In this document: positions 6,529-13,189 of the stretch, in pieces
Numbering within the stretch: position 1 is the first letter of the stretch
How the letters are laid out: each line of letters begins with the position of its first letter
Assembly (NCBI GenBank): GCA_003488145.1
Contig: DNMQ01000179.1
Span: 1 to 13,189, forward strand
Source: Pseudomonas sp.
Lineage (GTDB): Bacteria; Pseudomonadota; Gammaproteobacteria; Pseudomonadales; Pseudomonadaceae
Direction of reading: 5' to 3'
Length of the DNA stretch: 13,189 bases
Translations under genes and position numbers: made by a program
Notes under the pieces: model-generated
The model's input: only the letters and a program-made list of their open reading frames with translations
Told to the model about the DNA's origin: nothing
Database searches by the model: none

Positions 6529-7925
6529 CTCTCGGCCGGTACGAAACGCACCCGCACCAGCAGGCCGCCGAGAGCGCCCTGATCCAGGCTGATCTCGGCG
6601 CGATGGGCGCGGACGATTTCGCCGACGATGGCCAGCCCGAGGCCGGCACCATGGCCGCTGGTGTCGCGGCGGTAGAAGCGTGCGAAGACGCGATCGCGCT
6701 CGGCGGCCGGAATACCCGGGCCGTCGTCCTCCACCTCCAGCACGGCGCCGTCAAGCACGCGCAGCACCACGTTGCCGCCGTCGCCGGTATGCGCCAGCGC
6801 GTTGTCCAGCAGGTTGCTCAGCAGTTCGCTGATCAGCGTCGGCTCGCCGTCGATCCATACCGGTGCCTCCGCCTCCAGCGCCAGGGCGACGCCGCGCTTG
6901 TGCGCCAGCGCGGCCATCGCCAGGCCCAGCTCGCGGGCGAGCTGCGACAGGTCCAGGCGCTGCGCGCCGCCTTCGGCGATGGATTGCGCGCCGCTTTCGA
7001 TGCGTGCCAGCGAGAGCAGCTGGTTGGCCAGGTGGATGACCTTGTCGGTGCTCTGTCCGGCGTCTTCCAGGGTGCTGCGCCAGACCGTCGGTTCGGCTTC
7101 GCGCAGGCCCAGCTCGATCCGCGCCTTGAGCGCCGCCAGCGGCGTGCGCAACTCGTGGGAGGCATCGGCGATGAAGCGCGCCTGGCGCTCGAACTGCCCG
7201 CGCAGGCGCTCGGTGAATCCGTTGAGCGCCGCCACCAGCGGCCTCAGCTCGCGTTGCACGCTGATCAGTGGCAGCGGCCGCAGGTCATCCGGTGCGCGTT
7301 CCTGCACCGCCTCGCTGAGCTGGCCCAGCGGTCGCAGCGCGGCACTGACCGCCAGCCACACCAGCACCAGCGCGGCAACCGCCAGCAGGCCGACGCGCCA
7401 CAGGGTGTCGGTCAGCAGACCGCGCGCCATGCGCTCGCGGGCGCCGAGGGTTTCGGCCACGCGGATCTCGGCGATGCCGGTGAGCTCCGGTTCGCTGACC
7501 GGCTGCAGCAGGCTGACCAGGCGCACGCCCTGGCCCTGGAACTCGCCGTCGTAGAAGCGCGCCAGCGCAGGGTAGTCGTCGGTGCGCGGGACGTCGGCAG
7601 CGGGCGCCGGCAGGTTCTCGTAGCCGCTGACCAGGCGCCCCTGGATGTCCAGCACCCCGTAGTAGATGCGCCCGGCGCTGTCGTAGGCGAAGGTGTCCAG
7701 CGCCACGTAGGGCACGTTGGCGCGCAGCACGCCTTCATGGGTGACCAGTCCATCGGCGATGGCCCGGGCCGATGCGAGCAGGGTGCGGTCGTAGGCGGTA
7801 TCGGCGGCGGCGCGGCCGTTCCAGTAGGCGCTCAGGCCGCCAAACAGCAACAGCAGTGCGAGCAGGATCGCCAGCCGCCGCAGCAGCCGCGCGCGCAGGC
7901 TGCCGGCGAGCGCTTCCTCAGCCAT
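6525..7925 (-). CDS. tctE: Sensor histidine kinase TctE of the tricarboxylate two-component system (466 aa)
   Basis: A membrane kinase expected to detect external citrate-type acids and phosphorylate TctD. TM1 (about 16-35) and TM2 (about 178-197) flank a periplasmic sensor of about 140 residues, of the type found N-terminal in TctE-like kinases. The cytoplasmic part has a HAMP-like linker, H-box FIADASHELRTPLAALK with phospho-acceptor His257, N-box NLLDNA (371-376), G1 DDGPGIP (400-406) and G2 GAGLGLAIV (426-434), so all kinase motifs are intact. The start at 7925 overlaps the tctD stop (7918) by 8 bases, implying translational coupling; an earlier in-frame start would lie well inside tctD. 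It is convergent with the upstream cyclase, 14 bp between stops. Assignment rests on motifs plus the adjacent tctD and tctCBA genes. Confidence 0.88.
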   Translation of the reverse strand: MAEEALAGSLRARLLRRLAILLALLLLFGGLSAYWNGRAAADTAYDRTLLASARAIADGLVTHEGVLRANVPYVALDTFAYDSAGRIYYGVLDIQGRLVSGYENLPAPAADVPRTDDYPALARFYDGEFQGQGVRLVSLLQPVSEPELTGIAEIRVAETLGARERMARGLLTDTLWRVGLLAVAALVLVWLAVSAALRPLGQLSEAVQERAPDDLRPLPLISVQRELRPLVAALNGFTERLRGQFERQARFIADASHELRTPLAALKARIELGLREAEPTVWRSTLEDAGQSTDKVIHLANQLLSLARIESGAQSIAEGGAQRLDLSQLARELGLAMAALAHKRGVALALEAEAPVWIDGEPTLISELLSNLLDNALAHTGDGGNVVLRVLDGAVLEVEDDGPGIPAAERDRVFARFYRRDTSGHGAGLGLAIVGEIVRAHRAEISLDQGALGGLLVRVRFVPAES

Positions 7926-8589
7926 CGAGCGCCTCGAGCAGGTAGCCGAGGCCGCGGAAGGTGACGATGCGTACCGGCTGGCCCTCAAGCTTCTTGCGCA
8001 GACGGTGGATGTAGATCTCGATCGCGTCGGCGCTGGCGTCCTCGTCCAGGCCGAATACCTGGGCGGCCAGCTGATCCTTGCTCATCACCCGACCGGGGCG
8101 GGCGATCAGCGCTTCCAGCACGCCCTGCTCGCGGGAGGTCAGCGTCAGTGGCTCGTCGGCCAGGCTGAAGCGCCGCGCATCCAGATCGTAGACCAGCGCG
8201 CCGCAACGCTGCTGGCGTTCGCCGCCGCCGACGCTGCGTCGCAGCAGCGCCTTGACCCGCGCTTCCAGCTCGGACAGTTCGAACGGCTTGGCCAGGTAGT
8301 CGTCGGCGCCGAGGTTGAGCCCGTGCACGCGATCACTGACCTCGCCACGCGCGGTGAGCATCAGTACCGGCAGCGTCTTGCCGCGCTCGCGCAGGCGCGC
8401 CAGCACCTGAAAGCCGTCGAGCCGTGGCAGGCCGACGTCGAGAATCGCCAGCGCGTAGTCCTCGCTGGCCAGCGCCAGGTCGGCGGCGACGCCATCGTGC
8501 AGCAGGTCCACGGTCCAGCCGGCGGCGCGCATTGCCTGCGCCACGCTTTCGGCCAGCTGGGGGTGGTCCTCGACCAGAAGAATTCGCAT
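7918..8589 (-). CDS. tctD: Response regulator TctD, OmpR/PhoB family (223 aa)
   Basis: A DNA-binding regulator expected to activate the divergent opdH-tctCBA operon when phosphorylated by TctE. The receiver domain (1-115) has acidic pocket D8, phospho-acceptor D51 in ILDVGLPRLDGF, T79 and K101 in GADDYLAKPF. A winged-helix domain (about 127-220) carries LTSREQGVLEALIARPGRV and the recognition segment IEIYIHRLRKKL. ATG 8589 was chosen because it starts directly with MRILLVEDH and is preceded by GAGGA six to seven bases upstream; the frame extends further, but that part is untypical. The length is standard for the family. It is the first gene of a two-gene operon with tctE and is transcribed away from opdH across a 180-bp shared control region. 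Confidence 0.92.
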   Translation of the reverse strand: MRILLVEDHPQLAESVAQAMRAAGWTVDLLHDGVAADLALASEDYALAILDVGLPRLDGFQVLARLRERGKTLPVLMLTARGEVSDRVHGLNLGADDYLAKPFELSELEARVKALLRRSVGGGERQQRCGALVYDLDARRFSLADEPLTLTSREQGVLEALIARPGRVMSKDQLAAQVFGLDEDASADAIEIYIHRLRKKLEGQPVRIVTFRGLGYLLEALDG

Positions 8590-8653
8590 TGCCTGTCCTC
8601 TGCGATGGCGACGGAGCGCCAGTGTAGCGGCAGAACTTTCACGCCGCTGCTGG

Positions 8654-8684
8654 CTTTCAGCGCTGAAAGGCTGGCGAAAGCTTG
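8654..8684. promoter_or_regulatory. Likely TctD operator in the tctD-opdH divergent region
   Basis: CTTTCAGCGCTGAAAG (8654-8669) is a perfect 16-bp palindrome. Its right half begins an 11-bp direct repeat, GCTGAAAGGCT (8663-8673) then GGCGAAAGCTT (8674-8684), with the shared GAAAG cores 11 bp apart, as in OmpR/PhoB-type sites. Another CTTTCA lies at 8636-8641. If TAGGAT (8691-8696) is the -10 box of opdH, the palindrome is centred about 41.5 bp before the start site, the usual class II activator position, and no -35 box would be needed. On the other strand TACACT (8621-8626) could be the tctD -10 box. The binding factor is inferred from position. Confidence 0.55.
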
Positions 8685-8743
8685 ACCGCCTAGGATCGCT
8701 CGCAGGTGGCTCGAACCACCACGCGCGGCGCATGCGCCGTCAC

Positions 8744-8754
8744 AACAAAAACAA
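8744..8754 (+). promoter_or_regulatory. Hfq/Crc catabolite-activity motif in the opdH leader
   Basis: AACAAAAACAA fits AAnAAnAA, the A-rich target of Hfq with Crc in Pseudomonas, in two overlapping registers. It ends only four bases before the opdH ribosome site (GGAG, 8759-8762). A protein bound here would block ribosome access, so opdH translation should fall when a preferred carbon source is present. Confidence 0.55.
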
Positions 8755-8769
8755 TAGTGGAGATACCCG

Positions 8770-10032
8770 ATGCTGACTGCCGTCAGACGTTCACCCGCTC
8801 CTGCCCGTCTCGCTTTGGCCATTGCCGCCGCCTCGCTGGCACCCATGGCCCAGGCCGCATTCATCGAAGACAGCAGCGCGACCCTGCAGACCCACAACAT
8901 CTACCTGAACCGCGATTTCCGCGAAGGCAGCGGCCAGTCCAAGCGTGAAGAATGGACCCAGGGCTTCATCCTCGACGTCCAGTCGGGCTTCACCGAAGGC
9001 ACCGTCGGCGTCGGCCTCGATGCCCTGGGCATGCTCGGCGTCAAGCTGGATTCCGGTGGCGGCCGCGCTGGCACCGACCTGCTGCCGGTGCACGACGATG
9101 GCAGCACGCCCGACGAGTTCAGCCGCCTGGGCCTGACCGCCAAGGCCAAGATCGCCGACACCGAGCTGCGCTACGGCTCGCATATTCCCGAGATGCCGGT
9201 GGTCAAGGCCAGTGACAGCCGCACGCTGCCGCAGGTGTTCGAAGGCGCCACCGTCACCTCGACCGATATCGATGGCCTGACCCTCACCGGCGGCCGTCTC
9301 GACAAGGTGATCGACCGCTCCTCGACCAACTCCCAGGACCTGCAGCTGAACAACAAGAACGGCCGCTTCGCCAGCGCCGCCGAGGCCGACCACCTGACCT
9401 TCGCCGGTGCCGAATACGCCTTCAACGAGAACCTCACCGGGCGCTACTACTACGGCGAGCTGGATGACGTGTACCGCCAGCACTTCTTCGGCCTGCTGGC
9501 GAACAAGCCGCTGAGCGACAACTCCGCGCTGAGTGCGGACCTGCGCGTGATGCTCAGCGACGACACCGGCGCGGCGAATGCCGGCAAGATCGATAACCAG
9601 GCCTGGAACGGCATGCTCGGCTACAGCCTGGGCGGGCACAAGGTCAGCGTCGGCTACCAGCAGATGCGCGGCGATACCGGCTACGCCTACATCGACGGCG
9701 GTGATCCGTTCCTGGTCAACTTCGTGCAGATCAACGACTTCGCCAACGCCGACGAGCGCTCCTGGCAGGCGCGTTACGACTACAACTTCGCCGCTGTCGG
9801 CATCCCCGGGCTGACCTTCCTGACCCGCTACATCTCCGGCGACAACGCCGAGTACTCAGGCGGCAACAACGGCAGCGAGTGGGAACGCGACTTCGAGTTC
9901 AAGTACGTGGTGCAGAGCGGCCCGCTGAAAAATGTCGCGCTGCGCTGGCGTAACGCGATGTACCGCTCCGATTTCGCCCGCGACGCCGACGAGAACCGTC
10001 TGATCGTCAGCTACAGCCTGCCGATCTGGTAA
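8770..10032 (+). CDS. opdH: OprD-family outer-membrane porin, OpdH type (420 aa)
   Basis: An 18-strand-type substrate-specific porin expected to bring citrate and related tricarboxylates across the outer membrane. A signal peptide (1-29) ends MAQA before AFIEDS. The mature protein opens with the OprD-like ATLQTHNIYLNRDFREG. It also has FILDVQSGFTEGTVGVGLDALGMLG, split here only by family convention, and a C-terminal ALRWRNAMYRSDF region, and ends in an aromatic residue (SYSLPIW) as beta-barrel proteins do. ATG 8770 follows GGAG at 8759-8762. It is the first gene of the operon, 27 bp ahead of tctC, which supports a tricarboxylate rather than a basic-amino-acid substrate. OprD paralogues are numerous, so substrate assignment rests mainly on context. 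Confidence 0.86.
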   Translation: MLTAVRRSPAPARLALAIAAASLAPMAQAAFIEDSSATLQTHNIYLNRDFREGSGQSKREEWTQGFILDVQSGFTEGTVGVGLDALGMLGVKLDSGGGRAGTDLLPVHDDGSTPDEFSRLGLTAKAKIADTELRYGSHIPEMPVVKASDSRTLPQVFEGATVTSTDIDGLTLTGGRLDKVIDRSSTNSQDLQLNNKNGRFASAAEADHLTFAGAEYAFNENLTGRYYYGELDDVYRQHFFGLLANKPLSDNSALSADLRVMLSDDTGAANAGKIDNQAWNGMLGYSLGGHKVSVGYQQMRGDTGYAYIDGGDPFLVNFVQINDFANADERSWQARYDYNFAAVGIPGLTFLTRYISGDNAEYSGGNNGSEWERDFEFKYVVQSGPLKNVALRWRNAMYRSDFARDADENRLIVSYSLPIW

Positions 10033-10036
10033 ACAG

Positions 10037-10044
10037 AACAAGAA
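10037..10044 (+). promoter_or_regulatory. Hfq/Crc catabolite-activity motif ahead of tctC
   Basis: AACAAGAA fits AAnAAnAA and lies three bases before the tctC ribosome site GAGGA (10048-10052), inside the 27-bp gap after opdH. It gives the binding protein its own translational control point, matching the motif in the opdH leader. Confidence 0.45.
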
Positions 10045-10059
10045 CGCGAGGACTACCCG

Positions 10060-11034
10060 ATGAAAACCAGACTCAGCCGTTTCGCCCTGCTGTCGTCCTG
10101 CCTGCTGCTCTCGAGCCAGCTGCTGGCCGAACCCAAGCGCCCCGAGTGCATCGCCCCGGCCAAGCCCGGCGGCGGTTTCGACCTGACCTGCAAGCTGGCC
10201 CAGAGCGGCCTGAAGGACAGCGGCCTGCTCGAAGCTCCGATGCGCGTCACCTACATGCCCGGCGGCGTCGGCGCGGTGGCCTATAACGCGGTGGTTGCCC
10301 AGCGTGCGGCGGAAGCCGGCACCATCACCGCCTTCTCCAGCGGCTCGCTGCTCAACCTCGCCCAGGGCAAGTTCGGTCGCTACGACGAGAACGCCGTGCG
10401 CTGGCTCGCCGCGGTCGGCACTGATTACGGCGCCATCTCGGTACGTGCCGACGCGCCGTACAAGAACCTCGACGAGCTGATTGCCGCGGTGAAGAAGGAC
10501 CCGGGCAGCGTGGTGTTCGGCGCCGGCGCCACCATCGGCGGCCAGGACTGGATGCAGACCGCGCTGATCGCCCGCGCTGCCGGTGTCGATCCGAAGAAGC
10601 TGCGCTACGTCGCCTTCGAGGGCGGCGGCGAAACGCTCACCGCCATGCTCGGCGGCCATGTGCAGGTCACTTCCAGCGGCCTCGGCGAAGTCACCCCGCA
10701 GCTCGACGCCGGCAAGATCCGCATCCTCGCCGTGCTCTCCGACGAGCGTCTGCCGGGCAAGCTGGCCGACATTCCTACTGCCAGGGAACAGGGTTACGAC
10801 ATCAGCTGGCCGGTGATCCGCGGCTTCTACATGGGGCCGGAAGTGCCTGACGAGGACTTCAACTGGTGGAAGACCCAGTTCGACACCCTGCTCGCCGACG
10901 AAGACTTCGCCAAGCTGCGCGAACAGCGCGACCTGTTCCCGCTGTCGATGACCGGCGATGAGCTGGAGGCCTTCGTCAAGAAGCAGGTGCAGGACTACAA
11001 GGCGCTGGCCGGCGAGTTCGGCCTGGTCAAGTAA
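10060..11034 (+). CDS. tctC: Periplasmic tricarboxylate-binding protein TctC (324 aa)
   Basis: The solute receptor of a tripartite tricarboxylate transporter. It should bind citrate-type acids in the periplasm and hand them to TctAB. A signal peptide (1-23, ending LLA before EPKRP) precedes an extracytoplasmic Bug/TctC receptor fold. The conserved ligand-loop motif PAKPGGGFDLTCK starts near residue 33, and YMPGGVGAVAYN and GGQDWMQT are also typical. The Cys in the signal peptide is not in a lipobox, so it is likely soluble. Length is normal. GAGGA at 10048-10052 sets the start. It is cotranscribed behind opdH; a structured 78-bp gap separates it from tctB, which may let it be made in excess of the membrane subunits. 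Confidence 0.92.
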   Translation: MKTRLSRFALLSSCLLLSSQLLAEPKRPECIAPAKPGGGFDLTCKLAQSGLKDSGLLEAPMRVTYMPGGVGAVAYNAVVAQRAAEAGTITAFSSGSLLNLAQGKFGRYDENAVRWLAAVGTDYGAISVRADAPYKNLDELIAAVKKDPGSVVFGAGATIGGQDWMQTALIARAAGVDPKKLRYVAFEGGGETLTAMLGGHVQVTSSGLGEVTPQLDAGKIRILAVLSDERLPGKLADIPTAREQGYDISWPVIRGFYMGPEVPDEDFNWWKTQFDTLLADEDFAKLREQRDLFPLSMTGDELEAFVKKQVQDYKALAGEFGLVK

Positions 11035-11041
11035 CGCGAAC

Positions 11042-11085
11042 CGGCCCGCGTTCGCGGGCCGCACGGTCGATCCGGCAGCTGCCGG
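11042..11085 (+). repeat. Two hairpins between tctC and tctB
   Basis: CGGCCCGCG (11042-11050) and CGCGGGCCG (11053-11061) form a very GC-rich stem with a tiny loop. CCGGCAGCTGCCGG (11072-11085) is a 14-bp perfect palindrome. There is no T-run, so transcription should continue into tctB. Such structures after a binding-protein gene commonly shield its mRNA from 3' exonucleases and raise its level relative to downstream membrane genes; that role here is inferred. Confidence 0.6.
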
Positions 11086-11112
11086 GTCGCCGAATCCCTG
11101 AGGTATCCCGTC

Positions 11113-11556
11113 ATGTACGTACGTGTCTTCGCCGCGGCGTGGCTGCTCGCCTGCGCCGGCCTCGCCCTGCTCGCCTGGGGCTTCGAGGCGCCCTTTGCCT
11201 ACGACCCGGTCGGGCCGCGCGCCTACCCGTTGCTGCTGCTGTTGCTGATGGCCTGTGGTGCGGCGTGGCTGCTGTTCAAGCCGCACGGTGAGCCGACGCC
11301 GGCGTTCGATCGGCCCAAGGCGCAGCGCGCCGTGCTGTGCGTGCTGGCCCTGCTGGCCTACGCGCTGCTGTTCGAAACCCTGGGTTTCGTCATCAGCACC
11401 GCCCTGGCCGGTTTCGCCCTCGGTCTGCTGTTCAACGGTCGCCTGTGGCCCAGCGTGATCAGCGGTGCGCTGCTTGGCGTGCTGCTCTACGGGCTGTTCG
11501 ATTACCTGCTGGACGTGCCGCTGCCGCTTGGCCTGCTGCGTCTGCTGGAGAGCTGA
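11113..11556 (+). CDS. tctB: Small membrane subunit TctB (147 aa)
   Basis: The small, poorly conserved membrane component of the tripartite tricarboxylate transporter, partner of TctA in the inner membrane. Hydrophobic segments lie at about 5-23, 37-55, 72-88, 91-107 and 113-131. The DPVGPRAYPLLLLLLM start of the second helix and the ending FDYLLDVPLPLG are characteristic of TctB proteins. A soluble Pro/Arg-rich loop (about 56-71) divides the first pair of helices from the rest. ATG 11113 is preceded by TGAGG (11099-11103). The stop is one base before the tctA start, so the two subunits are translationally linked. Confidence 0.9.
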   Translation: MYVRVFAAAWLLACAGLALLAWGFEAPFAYDPVGPRAYPLLLLLLMACGAAWLLFKPHGEPTPAFDRPKAQRAVLCVLALLAYALLFETLGFVISTALAGFALGLLFNGRLWPSVISGALLGVLLYGLFDYLLDVPLPLGLLRLLES

Positions 11557-11557
11557 A

Positions 11558-13072
11558 ATGGAAACACTGAATTTCTTGATGCAGGGCTTCGATGTCGCCA
11601 CGCGACCGACCAACCTGCTGGTGGCGCTGTTCGGCGCCTTCGTCGGCACCGTGGTCGGCCTGCTGCCGGGCCTCGGTCCGATCAACGGCGTGGCGCTGCT
11701 GCTGCCGCTGGCCTTCGCCCTCGGCCTGCCGCCGGAGACCGCACTGATCCTGCTCGCTGCCGTGTACCTGGGCTGCGAGTACGGCGGCCGCATCTCGGCG
11801 ATCCTGCTCAACGTGCCGGGTGATGCGGCCGCGGTGATGACCACCCTCGACGGCTACCCGCTGGCGCGCCAGGGCAAGGCCGGCATCGCGCTGTCGCTGT
11901 CCGCGGTCAGCTCCTTTATCGGCAGCATCATCGCCACCTGCGGCGTGGTGCTGTTCGCCCCGCTGCTGGCCAAGTGGGCGGTGGCCTTCGGCCCGGCGGA
12001 GTACTTCGTGCTGATGATCTTCGCCATCGCCTGTCTCGGCGGCATGGTCGGCGACAAGCCGGTGAAGACGCTGATGGCCGCGCTGATGGGCCTGGCCCTG
12101 GCCACCGTCGGTGTCGATTCCACTACCGGCGTCTACCGCTTCACCTTCGGCAGCGTCAGCCTGTCCGACGGTATCCAGTTCGTCATCGTGGTGATCGGCT
12201 TCTTCAGTGTCAGCGAGATCCTGCTGATGCTGGAGAAAACCCACAGCGGGCAGCAGGCGGTGAAGGCCAGCGGCCGGTTGCTGTTCAACTTCAAGGAGTT
12301 CTGCCTGACCTTCTGGACCATGGTGCGCAGCGCCGTGGCCGGCTTCGTCATCGGCACGCTGCCGGGCGCCGGGGCGACCATCGCCAGCGCCATGACCTAC
12401 ATGAGCGAGAAGCGCATGGCCGGCGACAAGGGCCGCTTCGGTGATGGCGACCTGCGCGGCCTGGCGGCGCCGGAAGCGGCCAACAACGCCTCGGCCTGCG
12501 GCTCGCTGATCCCCATGCTGACCCTCGGCGTGCCGGGTTCAGGCACCACAGCGGTGATGATCGGCGCGCTGACGCTCTACAACATCACCCCCGGCCCGCT
12601 GCTGTTCGAACAGCAGCCGGACGTGGTCTGGGGCCTGATCGCTTCGCTGTTCATCGGCAACGTGATCCTGCTGGTGATGAACATCCCGCTGGTCGGCCTG
12701 TTCTCGCGCATGCTCGCCGTGCCGAACTGGGTGCTGGTGCCGGCGATCACCGTGATCAGCATGGTCGGCGTGTATTCGGTGCACAGCACCACCTTCGACC
12801 TGGTGCTGATGGTCGGCCTCGGCGTGTTCGGCTACTTGCTGCGCAAGCTGGACTTCCCGCTGTCGGCGCTGATTCTCGGCTTCGTTCTCGGCGAGATGAT
12901 GGAAGACAACCTGCGCCGTGCGCTGTCGATCTCCAACGGTGAGTTGGGCATCCTCTGGGGCAGCCCGATCACCCTGGCGTTGTGGGCGCTGACCGTGGCG
13001 ATGCTCGGTATGCCGGCGCTGCGCTGGTACCTCAAGCGCCGCCGCGGCAACGTGGTCGAGGCGCAGGCCTGA
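11558..13072 (+). CDS. tctA: Large membrane subunit TctA (504 aa)
   Basis: The main translocating subunit of the ion-driven tripartite tricarboxylate transporter, with about a dozen hydrophobic helices in the inner membrane. The family signature GLLPGLGPINGVALLLP (34-50) recurs in related form as GTLPGAGATIASAMTY (266-281), reflecting the internal two-fold repeat. YGGRISAILLNVPGDAA and GVPGSGTTAVMIGAL (from 324) are other conserved glycine-rich loops. Length is standard. ATG 11558, one base after the tctB stop with GGAG at 11547-11550, was chosen over a frame open for 31 more codons inside tctB. That extension is cysteine-rich and unlike TctA. Confidence 0.94.
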   Translation: METLNFLMQGFDVATRPTNLLVALFGAFVGTVVGLLPGLGPINGVALLLPLAFALGLPPETALILLAAVYLGCEYGGRISAILLNVPGDAAAVMTTLDGYPLARQGKAGIALSLSAVSSFIGSIIATCGVVLFAPLLAKWAVAFGPAEYFVLMIFAIACLGGMVGDKPVKTLMAALMGLALATVGVDSTTGVYRFTFGSVSLSDGIQFVIVVIGFFSVSEILLMLEKTHSGQQAVKASGRLLFNFKEFCLTFWTMVRSAVAGFVIGTLPGAGATIASAMTYMSEKRMAGDKGRFGDGDLRGLAAPEAANNASACGSLIPMLTLGVPGSGTTAVMIGALTLYNITPGPLLFEQQPDVVWGLIASLFIGNVILLVMNIPLVGLFSRMLAVPNWVLVPAITVISMVGVYSVHSTTFDLVLMVGLGVFGYLLRKLDFPLSALILGFVLGEMMEDNLRRALSISNGELGILWGSPITLALWALTVAMLGMPALRWYLKRRRGNVVEAQA

Positions 13073-13073
13073 C

Positions 13074-13189
13074 ATGCATCGGCGGCTGCCGGCCTGGTGG
13101 GCGACCCCGCTGATCGGTGCGGTCGGCGGCTGGCTGGCAGCTCTGGCCAACTGGCCGCTGCCGTGGATGATCGGCTCGCTGCTGGCGGT
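13074..13189 (+). CDS. AbrB-family membrane protein, N-terminal fragment
   Basis: The frame starts one base after the tctA stop and runs off the window after 38 codons. It begins MHRRLPAWWATPLIGAVGG and contains NWPLPWMIGSLLA. The PLPWMIG(S/P)LLA loop is typical of the AbrB family of duplicated inner-membrane proteins, often mislabelled ammonia monooxygenase. The tight spacing makes it the last known member of the opdH-tctCBA operon, hinting at a role in organic-acid transport or export. No biochemical function can be given, and the assignment rests on a short stretch. Confidence 0.6.
   Translation, partial: MHRRLPAWWATPLIGAVGGWLAALANWPLPWMIGSLLA

Noticed and set aside
6456..7964. 502-codon plus-strand frame opposite tctE
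   Set aside because: tctE has every kinase motif intact in the other strand; this frame is a GC-driven shadow.
8682..8687. TTGACC as a sigma-70 -35 box for opdH
   Set aside because: No acceptable -10 box occurs 16-18 bp downstream; an activator-dependent promoter with TAGGAT fits better.
11465..11557. 31-codon N-terminal extension of tctA into tctB
   Set aside because: The residues are Cys-rich out-of-frame tctB sequence; METLNFL at 11558 is the family-typical start with a ribosome site.
9856..11844. 662-codon minus-strand frame opposite opdH, tctC, tctB and tctA
   Set aside because: It crosses several clear genes and their gaps, has shadow-type Gln/Gly/Ala-rich composition and matches no family.

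Overview
The window looks like a GC-rich gammaproteobacterial chromosome of the Pseudomonas/Stutzerimonas group. The evidence is the gene content and order: an OprD-family porin of OpdH type beside a TctCBA citrate transporter and its TctD/TctE regulators, a Pseudomonas-type Aer receptor, and Crc/Hfq-like A-rich motifs ahead of catabolic genes. The species assignment is inference. No mobile element, tRNA, rRNA or CRISPR array was seen.

Left part (1-6510, all on +): sensing and c-di-GMP signalling. The window opens in the last 45 codons of a chemoreceptor whose tail is clearly paralogous to the complete Aer-like receptor at 749-2329. Between them lie a highly structured non-coding stretch ending in an intrinsic terminator (145-356) and an unrecognised 54-residue gene (433-597). 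Next come two tandem, full-length 7TMR-DISM diguanylate cyclases (2461-4383 and 4591-6510; 640 and 639 residues) that are obvious duplicates. Both keep a GGEEF active site and an RxxD inhibitory site. The segment thus holds two successive tandem duplications of environmental sensors, one feeding the flagellar motor and one feeding c-di-GMP.

Right part (6525-13189): a tricarboxylate (citrate-type) uptake locus. tctD and tctE run leftward with overlapping ends. A divergent control region (8590-8769) separates them from a rightward operon: outer-membrane porin opdH, periplasmic binding protein tctC, small membrane subunit tctB, large membrane subunit tctA, and the start of an AbrB-like membrane protein cut by the window edge. 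The presumed flow is porin, then TctC, then TctAB, with TctE sensing substrate and TctD activating from a palindrome and direct repeats near 8654-8684. A-rich AAnAAnAA motifs sit just upstream of the ribosome binding sites of both opdH and tctC and suggest catabolite repression by Hfq/Crc. Two hairpins between tctC and tctB could help keep the binding protein in excess.

The two halves meet tail to tail at 6510/6525, where one 22-bp interrupted palindrome contains both stop codons. Most of the window is recognisable biology. The least explained parts are the structured RNA-like region 145-356, the small gene at 433-597, and what distinguishes the paired sensors.
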